Source of the DNA: an uncultured Cetobacterium sp.
GTDB taxonomy: Bacteria > Fusobacteriota > Fusobacteriia > Fusobacteriales > Fusobacteriaceae
Assembly (NCBI RefSeq): GCF_945952365.1
Contig: NZ_CAMFHX010000004.1
Location: 1 to 64,000 of the forward strand
DNA length: 64,000 nt
Reading direction: 5' to 3'
In this document: in pieces, positions 35,342 through 43,396 of the stretch
Numbering within the stretch: position 1 is the stretch's first letter
How the letters are laid out: every line of letters begins with the position of its first letter
Notes under the pieces: model-generated
Told to the model about the DNA's origin: nothing
The model's database searches: none
Seen by the model: only the letters and a program-made list of their open reading frames with translations
Position numbers and translations under genes: made by a program

Positions 35342-37186
35342 TTATATATTTTTAGCTGGTTTAGTAATTCCTATTAAAACAGCAGTTATTAATGAACCTA
35401 TTACAGCTGAAACAAGGTACATTAATGGATTTGTAATGATAGGTAGTACAAATAGTCCACCATGAGGTGCAGGAAGTTGACATTTGAATGCCATAGCTAA
35501 TCCTCCAGCAACAGCAGAACCTATAACACAACTAGGTATTATTCTCATCGGATCAGCAGCAGCAAAAGGAATAGCTCCCTCTGTAATGAACGATGCACCC
35601 ATAATATAGTTAGTTAAACCAGCTTCTCTCTCATCTTTAGTAAATTTATGCTTAAATAATGTTGTAGCAAGAGCTATTCCTAAAGGAGGAGTCATTCCAC
35701 CAATCATAACAGCAGCATGAGGATAGTAGTTTCCAGCAGCGATAGCAGCAATACCAAATGTAAATGCAGCTTTGTTGATAGGTCCACCCATATCAATAGC
35801 CATCATACCACCTAAAACAGCACCTAATATGATTAAGTTTCCAGTTCCAAGACTATTTAAGAAGTTAGTGATACCGTTATTTATAGCTGCCACAGGAGAT
35901 ATAACAACAGTGTACATAAGAAGACCAGTTATTAAAATACCAAATAGAGGGTAAAGTAAAACAGGTTTAATTCCTTCTAATTTTTCAGGTAACTTAGAGA
36001 ATACTTTCTTTAAAAGTACAATAACATAACCACCAAGGAATCCTCCAACTAAACCACCAAGGAACCCTCCACCATTGTTAGCAGAGATAAGTCCTCCAAC
36101 CATAGCAGGAGCAAAACCAGGTCTATCAGCTATACTCATACCAATGAAACCAGCTAAAACAGGAACCATTAAGAAGAAGGCATTTCCTCCACCGATATCC
36201 ATAAGAATCTTAGCTATTGGATTGAAACTAGGATCAGCTGGATTAGATGCGTTAATTCCAAAGATAAATGATAAAGCTATTAATATTCCTCCACCAACAA
36301 CGAATGGTAACATATTAGAAACTCCACTCATAAGATGTTTGTAGAATCCTTTTCTATCATTAGATGTAGACTTTGAAGTTTCATTAGAAGAATACACAGG
36401 GGCTTTTTTATCTAACGCGTTTTGAATAAGTTCTTGAGGTCTTTTTATTCCATCTTTAACAGGAACAATCTCAACGTTCTTTCCATTGAATCTAGCCATA
36501 TCAACATTTTTGTCTGCAGCAACAATGATTCCTTTTGCATTTTTGATATCTTCGTCAGTTATCATATTTTTAACACCAGTTGAACCATTAGTTTCAACTT
36601 TTATAGTTACACCCATCTCTTTAGCTTTTTTATTTAAAGCTTCAGCAGCCATATATGTATGAGCAATTCCTGTAGGGCAAGCAGTTACAGCTAAAACATC
36701 AAAGTTATTTCCAACAGAAACAGTTTCCTCTTTAGCAGGTGCATCTTGTAAAAGAATATTCAGAACCTCTTCTTCTGAAGTAACATTTAAAAGTTGCTCT
36801 CTTACATCGTCTTCTAAAAGAAGAGAAGTAAGTTGTGATAAAGTCTCTATATGAGAATCTGTAGCATCAGCAGGAGCAGCAATCATGAAGAATAGTGTTG
36901 AAGGCTCTCCATCTAACGAATCGTAATCAATTCCAGCTTTTGATAATCCAAAAGCAACTGTAGGAATTTTAACAGAAGCTGATTTCCCGTGAGGAATTGC
37001 AATACCCTCTTCCAATCCAGTACTACTTTGCTCTTCTCTTTTTATTATAGTTTTCTTAAATTCATCTTTATCATTAAGTCTTCCGTTTGCATATAAAACT
37101 TCAACAAGCTCATCTATAACTTCTGCTTTAGTTGTAGCTTTTAAGTTTAGTTTCATACAGTTTTTAACTAACATTTTATCTAACAT
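35342..37186 (-). CDS. fruA: PTS fructose transporter subunit IIABC
   Basis: FruA imports fructose and phosphorylates it to fructose 1-phosphate. The 614-residue chain has three parts: an EIIA domain at about 1-145 with the phospho-histidine in GIAIPHGKSASV; an EIIB domain at about 160-265 with the phospho-cysteine in AVTACPTGIAHTYMAAEAL; and a membrane EIIC domain from about 285 with GFIGMSIADRPGFAPAMVGG, PPLGIALA and ITEGAIPFAAADP. It has no FPr/HPr domain, so general HPr must serve it. It is last in fruR-fruK-fruA, 14 bases after fruK. Confidence 0.96.
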   Translation of the reverse strand: MLDKMLVKNCMKLNLKATTKAEVIDELVEVLYANGRLNDKDEFKKTIIKREEQSSTGLEEGIAIPHGKSASVKIPTVAFGLSKAGIDYDSLDGEPSTLFFMIAAPADATDSHIETLSQLTSLLLEDDVREQLLNVTSEEEVLNILLQDAPAKEETVSVGNNFDVLAVTACPTGIAHTYMAAEALNKKAKEMGVTIKVETNGSTGVKNMITDEDIKNAKGIIVAADKNVDMARFNGKNVEIVPVKDGIKRPQELIQNALDKKAPVYSSNETSKSTSNDRKGFYKHLMSGVSNMLPFVVGGGILIALSFIFGINASNPADPSFNPIAKILMDIGGGNAFFLMVPVLAGFIGMSIADRPGFAPAMVGGLISANNGGGFLGGLVGGFLGGYVIVLLKKVFSKLPEKLEGIKPVLLYPLFGILITGLLMYTVVISPVAAINNGITNFLNSLGTGNLIILGAVLGGMMAIDMGGPINKAAFTFGIAAIAAGNYYPHAAVMIGGMTPPLGIALATTLFKHKFTKDEREAGLTNYIMGASFITEGAIPFAAADPMRIIPSCVIGSAVAGGLAMAFKCQLPAPHGGLFVLPIITNPLMYLVSAVIGSLITAVLIGITKPAKNI

Positions 37187-37200
37187 GATTATCCTCCCGA

Positions 37201-38115
37201 TTATATCTTATTAATTTTTATTTCTTTTAGTAAATTTTCCATAGTTTCAAAAGTTGCTAAGCCTTTAGAGAATGCAGTAGCACTTCCAGAAGCAATTCCA
37301 AGTTCATAACACTTATCTAATTGAAGCTCTTTATTTAGTCCATAGATGAAACCACCGATCATAGAATCTCCAGAACCATTTGAACTTATTAGCTTTCCTT
37401 TTGGAACTCCACTTATAAAGATTTCATCTTTTGTAATGAAGATAGAACCTTTAGCTCCAAGAGATATAAGAACGTTTTCAGCACCCATAGTCTGTAGTTT
37501 TTTTCCAGCTTCGATTAATTCTTCGTTTGTAGAAAAATCTGAGTTGAAAAACTCGTTTATTTCATCCTTGTTTGGTTTTATTAAAAAGACACCTTTTTTT
37601 AAAGCTATCTCAAAAGGTAAACCTCTTGTATCTAAAATAACCTTCACATCTTTAGGAATAGCATCGATTATATCAGCATATATAGATGTGGGGATTGATG
37701 CAGGAACACTTCCTGAAAGAGCTAAGATATCGCCACTTTTCAGATTAGTTTTTATGAAGTGGAATAACTCGTCTAGATTTTCCTTGTTTATTGTAGGTGA
37801 AGTTCCAGCTATCTCACTTTCAAGTCCGTTATTATTTATTTTTATATTGATACGAGTATCCTCTTTAACATTGAACAACTTTGTTTGTAGTCCATCACTC
37901 TCTAAAGCTGATTTGATAAAATCTCCAGTGAATCCACCGATAAATCCAAGACAGATAGAATCTGTATCAAAGTTTTTTAAAATTTTTGAAACGTTAATCC
38001 CTTTTCCTCCAGGTAATTTATAAGTCTCTCTAGGAGTATTTAGATTTCCTTCAACAAAAGAGTCAAAAGCTAAAAAATAATCTATTGCAGGATTTAAAGT
38101 TAATGTATATATCAT
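37201..38115 (-). CDS. fruK: 1-phosphofructokinase
   Basis: FruK phosphorylates fructose 1-phosphate to fructose 1,6-bisphosphate. The 304-residue PfkB-family kinase has YTLTLNPAIDYFL at the start, KLPGGKGINVSKIL as the first PfkB signature, LALSGSVPASIP, and ISSNGSGDSMIGGFIYGL near residue 245; the usual second signature reads GAGDS, so here Gly-Ala is Asn-Gly-Ser, a mild change around the catalytic Asp, which is kept. The start overlaps the fruR stop by four bases. Confidence 0.95.
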   Translation of the reverse strand: MIYTLTLNPAIDYFLAFDSFVEGNLNTPRETYKLPGGKGINVSKILKNFDTDSICLGFIGGFTGDFIKSALESDGLQTKLFNVKEDTRINIKINNNGLESEIAGTSPTINKENLDELFHFIKTNLKSGDILALSGSVPASIPTSIYADIIDAIPKDVKVILDTRGLPFEIALKKGVFLIKPNKDEINEFFNSDFSTNEELIEAGKKLQTMGAENVLISLGAKGSIFITKDEIFISGVPKGKLISSNGSGDSMIGGFIYGLNKELQLDKCYELGIASGSATAFSKGLATFETMENLLKEIKINKI

Positions 38116-38855
38116 TCTACGACCTCCACTTTTACTAAATTTTGATATTCTTTAGGAAGAGGCTTATCTGTAATAACAGTTCCCTTATCTAAAGTTGAAA
38201 AAATTGTGAAACTATGTTTTCCTATTTTTGTATGGTCACATAGGAAGAAAGTTTCTGCTCCTCTATTGATAGCCTCAGATTTTATCATGGCTTCTTCAAA
38301 AGATGGAGTACTACACCCATCAATATTAAGAGCATTTACTCCGATGAAAGTTGAATCGAAGTTGAATGTTTTTAAATATTGAACAGCAGAAAAACCAACA
38401 GTACAACTAGTTTTACTTTTAATTTTTCCTCCAATTAAAAAGCTTTCAATATTATATTTTTCTAGTTCATCAATCAGGTTTAAACCATTTGTGATAACTT
38501 TTACATTTAAATTTTTAAGATGTTTAATCATACAAAGAGTAGTTGTACCAGCATCTAAAAATATGCATGAGTCTCTTTTGACAAAAGATGCAGCAAGTTG
38601 TGCAATTTTTTCTTTCTCCTCTTTATTAAGATTTCTTCTGAATTGTATATTAAAATCCTTTGTTGTATCTAAAGAGTTGTTTAAGATAGCTCCACCATGA
38701 ACCCTCTTAACAAGTTCTTTTTTTTCTAGAGCAGCTAAGTCTCTTCTAGCAGTAGCCTCAGAAACATTTAGAATATCAACAATTTCTTGGATTTTTACAA
38801 CCTCTTTTTGTCTTAACAGTTCTAAAATAGAATTTTCTCTCTCTATATTTAACAT
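38112..38855 (-). CDS. fruR: DeoR-family regulator of the fructose operon
   Basis: The 247-residue product has an N-terminal DeoR helix-turn-helix (RENSILELLRQKEVVKIQEIVDILNVSEATARRDLAAL, cut by position about 5-45, with KRVHGGAIL after it) and a C-terminal sugar-phosphate sensor domain with FLDAGTTTLCMIKHL, VITNGLNLIDEL, GVNALNIDGCSTP and CDHTKIGKHSF. It likely represses the operon until fructose 1-phosphate appears. I use the ATG at 38855 with AAGGAAG upstream; the longer reading runs into the promoter. Three phased direct repeats upstream may be its operator. Confidence 0.9.
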   Translation of the reverse strand: MLNIERENSILELLRQKEVVKIQEIVDILNVSEATARRDLAALEKKELVKRVHGGAILNNSLDTTKDFNIQFRRNLNKEEKEKIAQLAASFVKRDSCIFLDAGTTTLCMIKHLKNLNVKVITNGLNLIDELEKYNIESFLIGGKIKSKTSCTVGFSAVQYLKTFNFDSTFIGVNALNIDGCSTPSFEEAMIKSEAINRGAETFFLCDHTKIGKHSFTIFSTLDKGTVITDKPLPKEYQNLVKVEVVE

Positions 38856-38880
38856 AAAATCACTTCCTTTTATATGAAGT

Positions 38881-38909
38881 ATATTATCATAGTATAAAAT
38901 AAAAATCAA
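38881..38909 (-). promoter_or_regulatory. Promoter of fruR-fruK-fruA
   Basis: TTGATT (38909-38904) and TAATAT (38886-38881), 17 bases apart, with TGA before the -10 (extended -10), on the minus strand. Confidence 0.7.
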
Positions 38910-38945
38910 TCATTTTCTTTCAAAAACTTTCAAAATCAATCAAAA
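38906..38945 (-). promoter_or_regulatory. Candidate FruR operator: 10-bp-phased direct repeats
   Basis: Read on the plus strand, TCAAAA occurs at 38920, 38930 and 38940, exactly 10 bases apart, and TCAATCA at 38906 continues the pattern. Tandem repeats on one helix face at the -35 are typical of DeoR-family binding sites. Confidence 0.5.
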
Positions 38946-39004
38946 ATAAAAAATAAAGGACTTTTTTAAAAAAAAGAGTTAGAATAGAAAAAGGAGGAGA
39001 TAAT

Positions 39005-39619
39005 ATGAAAAAACTTGATTTTACAGAGAAAATAATTGGAAAAGATAGATATTTTAATTCAGCAGTTATAGCTTTGGTTGTTGAAAAAAGTGATGGTAAA
39101 TATTTTTTATTTCAAAAACGAGCAAAAGGGATTAGACAAGCAGGAGATATATCTTTTCCAGGAGGAAGAGTAGAGGAGAATGAAACCGCTTTAGAGGCAT
39201 CTTTAAGAGAAAGCTTTGAGGAGATTGGAATAGATAAAATTGAGATAAAAGGAAAAGTTGGGACATTGGTTATACCTTCAGGAGTTATGGTTGAAGCTTT
39301 TCTTGGATTTATGGATGAAAGTGAACTGATTAATATTAATATCAATGAGGATGAAGTAGAGGAGTGTTTTTTAGTTCCAGTTCAATTTTTTAAAGATAAT
39401 GAGCCTAGGGTAGAAAAATTAGAAGTAGAAACTCGACCTTATTATGAAGAAAACGGAGTTAAATATGTATTTCCTGCTATAGAGTTAAATCTTCCAAAAA
39501 TGTATCATTCACCATGGAAAAGTTCTCCAAGAGAGGTATTTTTGTATATTTATGAAGATAAAGTTATTTGGGGATTAACTGCTGAGATTATAAAAGCTGC
39601 AATAGAGTATGTGGATTAA
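39005..39619 (+). CDS. NUDIX hydrolase (CoA pyrophosphatase-like)
   Basis: The 204-residue product carries a complete Nudix box: GGRVEENETALEASLRESFEEIG at about residues 53-75 (GX5EX7REUXEEXGU pattern), preceded by RAKGIRQAGDISFPGG. The GxxSFPGG and LRExxEEIG layout is typical of NudL/CoA diphosphatases, but the UPF0035 extension is only partly visible, so the substrate is uncertain. It is a single gene on the plus strand, divergent from fruR, with an AAAGGAGGAG site and a terminator after the stop. Confidence 0.85.
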   Translation: MKKLDFTEKIIGKDRYFNSAVIALVVEKSDGKYFLFQKRAKGIRQAGDISFPGGRVEENETALEASLRESFEEIGIDKIEIKGKVGTLVIPSGVMVEAFLGFMDESELINININEDEVEECFLVPVQFFKDNEPRVEKLEVETRPYYEENGVKYVFPAIELNLPKMYHSPWKSSPREVFLYIYEDKVIWGLTAEIIKAAIEYVD

Positions 39620-39631
39620 AAAACAGGAAAT

Positions 39632-39658
39632 AAAAAAAGAGGTCAAACCTCTTTTTTT
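39632..39658 (+). terminator. Bidirectional terminator between the NUDIX gene and citXG
   Basis: A7GAGG (39632-39642), loop TCAAA, CCTCT7 (39648-39658): an 11-bp stem with U-tracts on both strands. It overlaps the stop codon of the converging citXG gene. Confidence 0.9.
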
Positions 39659-41006
39659 ACTCAAAACTATTTTGTATAAAAGATAGAAACATGGTAATAG
39701 CTAGTAAATCAGCAGCTCCACCAGGACTAATTCTTTTACTGATGAAATCTTGTTCAATTTCATTTAAAGTTTGTATATTTAAAGATTCATTAGAAAATTT
39801 CTCTTTTAAATAGATAGCTGTGTCTTTAACTTCATTTAATATCTTAATATCATGTCTGTGTAAGATAGTTGTGTCCTCTAAAATACTCATTAGATATATC
39901 AAGGTTCTGATCATAGCGTGATTTATATGTTCGCCGTTAGCTATAGAGTCTTTAAAAGTAGATATTCCGCCATTAAAAACCATTTCTAAGCCACTTTTAG
40001 CAACACCTCGAACTCCAACAATTCCATGATTAAGAAACAATTTTTCTCCATGAGTTAACTTTTTCTTTAAGTGGATGTTATCAAAGTCTTTCAAAATATC
40101 TTTACACATCTCTTTAATAAAAGTAGAGATATTTTCAAAAGGTAGGTTTTGTGATTTTGTTTTAGCAGCACAAGCAGCTGTTATTCCCATTAAAAATATT
40201 AAACCTTTATGAGTATTTACATTGTTTGTAGCTAAAAACATCTTATCTTCAGCAATCTTTCCCATATATCTAATTTTTTTAAAAATCAGATGAATTGGAA
40301 GCTCTGAATAACCAGCTTTGATAACCTCTTTAAAGTAGCTGTCTAGAGAAAAACCACTGTGAATAAATGTAAAGAAATCCATATCGTCATGTGACCCATT
40401 ACTTTGAGGTGATACTAATCCAAAGGAAGGAAAAGCAGAAACTTCTAAAATAACAGATTTCAAGGCTAAGTTTGAAAATCTTTGAACAACATCTGTTTTT
40501 ATTTTTTCAATCTCTAGATATTTTTCCAATTTGTTTCTAATAGCATCCTGAACTTCTAATTGTGTGTGGCTTTGTTTTCGAGCACAGACAAATGCCATCT
40601 CTTCACAAAGAAGACATTTTCTCTTTTCGCCATTAAAATCTTTTCTAGAAAAAGCATAACCATTCGAATCAAAGACATCTATATCGACACATCTTCCAAG
40701 AGGATGATTTTCTTCGATAAGCATAGCTATCTTTTTTATATCTCTTCCGAAATCTTTTATAGCATATATGTATGTTGGACCTTCAATAGATTCTAATTTT
40801 TCAGAAAAAATAATATCAGAGTTAAAGATATCTATTATCTCATCTTTTAAAATTTCTAGGATATATTTTGGAACAAAACTGTTTTTATCTTCACCAGGAT
40901 AGTTAGCTCTTAATACTAAAATAGGAAGATTATATTTTTCAATTATTGAATTTTGAATTTCAACTCTTTTTTCTCTCATTAATAAAAATTCTTCTAAATT
41001 AAACAT
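39657..41006 (-). CDS. citXG: Fused apo-citrate lyase phosphoribosyl-dephospho-CoA transferase / triphosphoribosyl-dephospho-CoA synthase (CitX-CitG)
   Basis: The protein makes and attaches the prosthetic group of citrate lyase acyl carrier protein. Residues about 1-165 are CitX: LLMREKRVEIQNSII, HPLGRCVDIDVFD, then SRKDF and CLLCEEMAFVCARKQSHT. Residues about 175-445 are CitG: LKSVILEVSAFPSFGLVSPQSNG, SHDDMDFFTFIHSGFSL, THKGLIFLMGITAACA and HGEKLFLNHGI. The same fusion is known in Haemophilus. I use ATG 41006; a TTG at 41012 is also in frame, and neither has a clear ribosome site, so translation is probably coupled to citC, whose stop lies seven bases upstream. Confidence 0.92.
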   Translation of the reverse strand: MFNLEEFLLMREKRVEIQNSIIEKYNLPILVLRANYPGEDKNSFVPKYILEILKDEIIDIFNSDIIFSEKLESIEGPTYIYAIKDFGRDIKKIAMLIEENHPLGRCVDIDVFDSNGYAFSRKDFNGEKRKCLLCEEMAFVCARKQSHTQLEVQDAIRNKLEKYLEIEKIKTDVVQRFSNLALKSVILEVSAFPSFGLVSPQSNGSHDDMDFFTFIHSGFSLDSYFKEVIKAGYSELPIHLIFKKIRYMGKIAEDKMFLATNNVNTHKGLIFLMGITAACAAKTKSQNLPFENISTFIKEMCKDILKDFDNIHLKKKLTHGEKLFLNHGIVGVRGVAKSGLEMVFNGGISTFKDSIANGEHINHAMIRTLIYLMSILEDTTILHRHDIKILNEVKDTAIYLKEKFSNESLNIQTLNEIEQDFISKRISPGGAADLLAITMFLSFIQNSFE

Positions 41007-41012
41007 TGTCAA

Positions 41013-42047
41013 TTAGTGAACAGAGTTAGAATTTTTAATTCTCTCTGCAATCTCCTTTCCTTTTTCTGAGATTAAGTAATCAAATGTAGATTGAGGAACG
41101 AGTGTTTTTAATTCTTCAATCTCATCATTTTTTAAAAGTTCTCGAACTCTCGAAGCACTGATAGCTTTTTCTTTCATCTCTTTTCTAGGTATAATAGAAA
41201 CATTTAAATTGAAATTTTTGAATGTTTCTATCATAGTCTCATTATATTTTTGTGTAATATTACAGTAAGGTTCCTCTCCAACAAATCTTGTATTAATATT
41301 CAATTTAGAACAAAAGTGCTCTGCTGTAATAAGAGTATCAAGTTTCATAAATTCTATAAGAGAATCGTCCTCTTTTCTAAGAAAATAATTAGGGAAAGTA
41401 GCAGAAGATATAACATACTCAGAACTAGGTAAAACAGTAACATTTTTCAGATGAGCAGTTCCTTTTTTTACTAAATCAATTCTATCATTGAATGGAAATG
41501 ATGATTTATTCTCTTCAACAACTAAAATTAAGATGTTATCCATTTTATCAGCGGCATATTCAATTAAAAACTGATGTCCTAAAGTAAAAGGGTTACAGTT
41601 CATTATTAAAAGTCCGTTACTACTATTTTGCTGCCAATTAAGTTGACTTTTGATTTTATTGATAGTTTTATCTATAGAGTTCATTCCTATTTCAAGAAGT
41701 GCAACTTTATCTGTTTTTGAGATAGATTTAAATCCGACTCCTTTAAAAATATCCTCATTCGATGGTTTTGTAAAAACAAAACTGTGAAAAATACCCTCGT
41801 CAAAAGATTTATTTAAAAGTGTTGTAACTAAGGTATTTGTAACACCTTCACCTCTTAAAGAGTCATCTATAGCAAAACACTTTATGATATTTTTACTCTT
41901 TGATGCTGTTGCAACAATCTCTTCATCTCTTCTAATAACTAAAGAATAATCGATACTATCATCAAAAGTTAAATGGAATTTTTTCAAAAAATCTTTCAAC
42001 TCATTTTTTTGATAATTGCTTTTTAGATTTAATGTTTCTATATTCAT
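41013..42047 (-). CDS. citC: [Citrate (pro-3S)-lyase] ligase
   Basis: CitC acetylates the thiol of the citrate lyase prosthetic group with acetate and ATP, activating the enzyme. The 344-residue protein has an N-terminal GNAT-like domain (ATASKSKNIIKCFAIDDSLRGEGVTNTL, described by position about 45-75) and a C-terminal nucleotidyltransferase domain from about residue 145: GLLIMNCNPFTLGHQFLIEYAA contains the HxGH-type site, and ISASRVRELLKN is the ISxSR motif. The start overlaps the lipoprotein stop by four bases. No lyase subunit genes (citD, citE, citF) lie next to it. Confidence 0.94.
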   Translation of the reverse strand: MNIETLNLKSNYQKNELKDFLKKFHLTFDDSIDYSLVIRRDEEIVATASKSKNIIKCFAIDDSLRGEGVTNTLVTTLLNKSFDEGIFHSFVFTKPSNEDIFKGVGFKSISKTDKVALLEIGMNSIDKTINKIKSQLNWQQNSSNGLLIMNCNPFTLGHQFLIEYAADKMDNILILVVEENKSSFPFNDRIDLVKKGTAHLKNVTVLPSSEYVISSATFPNYFLRKEDDSLIEFMKLDTLITAEHFCSKLNINTRFVGEEPYCNITQKYNETMIETFKNFNLNVSIIPRKEMKEKAISASRVRELLKNDEIEELKTLVPQSTFDYLISEKGKEIAERIKNSNSVH

Positions 42048-42562
42048 TGTGATTGATTCACTCCTTCCTTTATAAGTTGAAATTTACTAGTGATATCATC
42101 AATATATTGAATAAAAATATTTTGAGATTCACTTAAAATCTCACTTTTTGACATACTATAAACGATGTAAACTTTATTATTTTCAGACCAAGAATCTTTT
42201 TCAACAGCTCTTTGAACTAGTTGAGTTGCAGTGTAATCCATTAAATCTGATAAAGCTGGAGATAGTATTTTTTTAGTGTATGGATCTGCGGGAACTAAAA
42301 ATGATTTAAAGATAATATCTTCTTCAGCTAAAATTCTAGATTTTAAACGATCTTTTGCTTCACGAGAAGCTTTTCCATTAGCAACAAGAGTTCCGCTACT
42401 GCTAATCTTTGCAGAACCTATTCCAACAACTTCGTTTTCTGAATCGACAGAAGTTGTAACTCTTTCATCAGATAAAGAGCTTTCAATAGGATTTGATATA
42501 GATAGATTATTACAACTTAAAAATAAAAGAGTAAAAAGTATTACAATTAGTTTTTTTAACAT
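42044..42562 (-). CDS. Lipoprotein of unknown role (LPP20-like)
   Basis: The 172-residue product starts MLKKLIVILFTLLFLSCNN, a clear lipoprotein signal with a lipobox ending in Cys17. The mature part contains GIGSAKISSSGTLVANGKASREAKDRL, an LPP20/TolB-N-like pattern seen in surface lipoproteins, and ends in amphipathic helices. A GGGGGAGGG site precedes the ATG. It lies between an AroQ-like gene and citC with a four-base overlap to citC, yet no functional tie to citrate is evident. Its role is unknown. Confidence 0.75.
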   Translation of the reverse strand: MLKKLIVILFTLLFLSCNNLSISNPIESSLSDERVTTSVDSENEVVGIGSAKISSSGTLVANGKASREAKDRLKSRILAEEDIIFKSFLVPADPYTKKILSPALSDLMDYTATQLVQRAVEKDSWSENNKVYIVYSMSKSEILSESQNIFIQYIDDITSKFQLIKEGVNQSQ

Positions 42563-42593
42563 TTTCCCTCCCCCTGTTATTTAAATAATGTAG

Positions 42594-43268
42594 CTAATTT
42601 TTTGGAATAACACCCAAAATTTTAAAATCGTAACAAGATTTAACCTTATTATAAGGTAGTAAATTTATAAAAGTATCTTCATTTAATTTTATAAAATCAT
42701 CAGATATTTTTTGAGTATTTAAAATAAAAGCGATATCTTCGTTATCTAATAAAGTGTTTTCAAAACTAGAAAAAAGATAAAAAGATTCGTTATCTACAAT
42801 AACTTTATTGATAACAAACCAATTGTTTTTTTGAATAAAATCTAAAATCTCATTGTTGAAAGGAGATAAAATATATTTTATACAGTTTTTATCAAAAGAC
42901 TCAAAGGTTTCGATGAAAATTGGATTTACATGTTCACCAAATAGTTTTTTGACACCAATTAAAGAGTAGCTATCTTTCTTGATAGCAACATCTAAAATCC
43001 CCTCTAGTTTTCTACAGAAAGATATAATCTCTGTATAAAAACCAGCGATATCTTGAGATGAGATTTCAGAATGAGAACTCAATTTTTTATAGATAGCACT
43101 CTCTCTTTCAGGAACATATATTCGGCTATTTTCTTTAGATTTTGTAACACCAACTTGATGCACAACTTCCATTCTGTTCGCAATTAGTTCTATTATTTTT
43201 TTATCGATAGTATCAATTTTTTTTCTTAATTCATTAATATTATTTGTAATTTTAATCACCCATTTCAT
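42594..43268 (-). CDS. Chorismate mutase (AroQ)-like domain protein with unknown C-terminal domain
   Basis: Residues about 10-95 match a type II chorismate mutase helix pattern: NELRKKIDTIDKKIIELIANRMEVVHQVGVTK, positions 10-41, then the RIYVPERESAIYKKL segment and a last helix with FYTEIISFCRKLE. Catalytic-type Arg and Lys positions appear kept. The remaining 130 residues are not prephenate dehydratase or dehydrogenase, and I do not recognise them. The start is uncertain: ATG 43268 and an upstream TTG at 43280 are in frame and neither has a ribosome site. A perfect TTGACA lies at 43308-43303 but its -10 is weak. Confidence 0.65.
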   Translation of the reverse strand: MKWVIKITNNINELRKKIDTIDKKIIELIANRMEVVHQVGVTKSKENSRIYVPERESAIYKKLSSHSEISSQDIAGFYTEIISFCRKLEGILDVAIKKDSYSLIGVKKLFGEHVNPIFIETFESFDKNCIKYILSPFNNEILDFIQKNNWFVINKVIVDNESFYLFSSFENTLLDNEDIAFILNTQKISDDFIKLNEDTFINLLPYNKVKSCYDFKILGVIPKN

Positions 43269-43321
43269 GAATATTATCAATAGTCATTTTATAATATAAA
43301 AGTGTCAAAATCAAATAATTA

Positions 43322-43350
43322 TTGAAATATAGTGAAAAATCTTATAGAAT
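43322..43350 (+). promoter_or_regulatory. Promoter of accD-accA
   Basis: TTGAAA (43322-43327), 17-base spacer, TAGAAT (43345-43350). No FapR-type operator was recognised. Confidence 0.65.
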
Positions 43351-43396
43351 GAGATATTGAAATATTAAAAAATAAATGAAGTTTCAGGAGGAAAAT

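Noticed and set aside
37346-38023. A 225-codon plus-strand frame inside fruK
   Set aside because: Antisense to fruK, which has all PfkB motifs; the frame is low-complexity and unrelated to any family.
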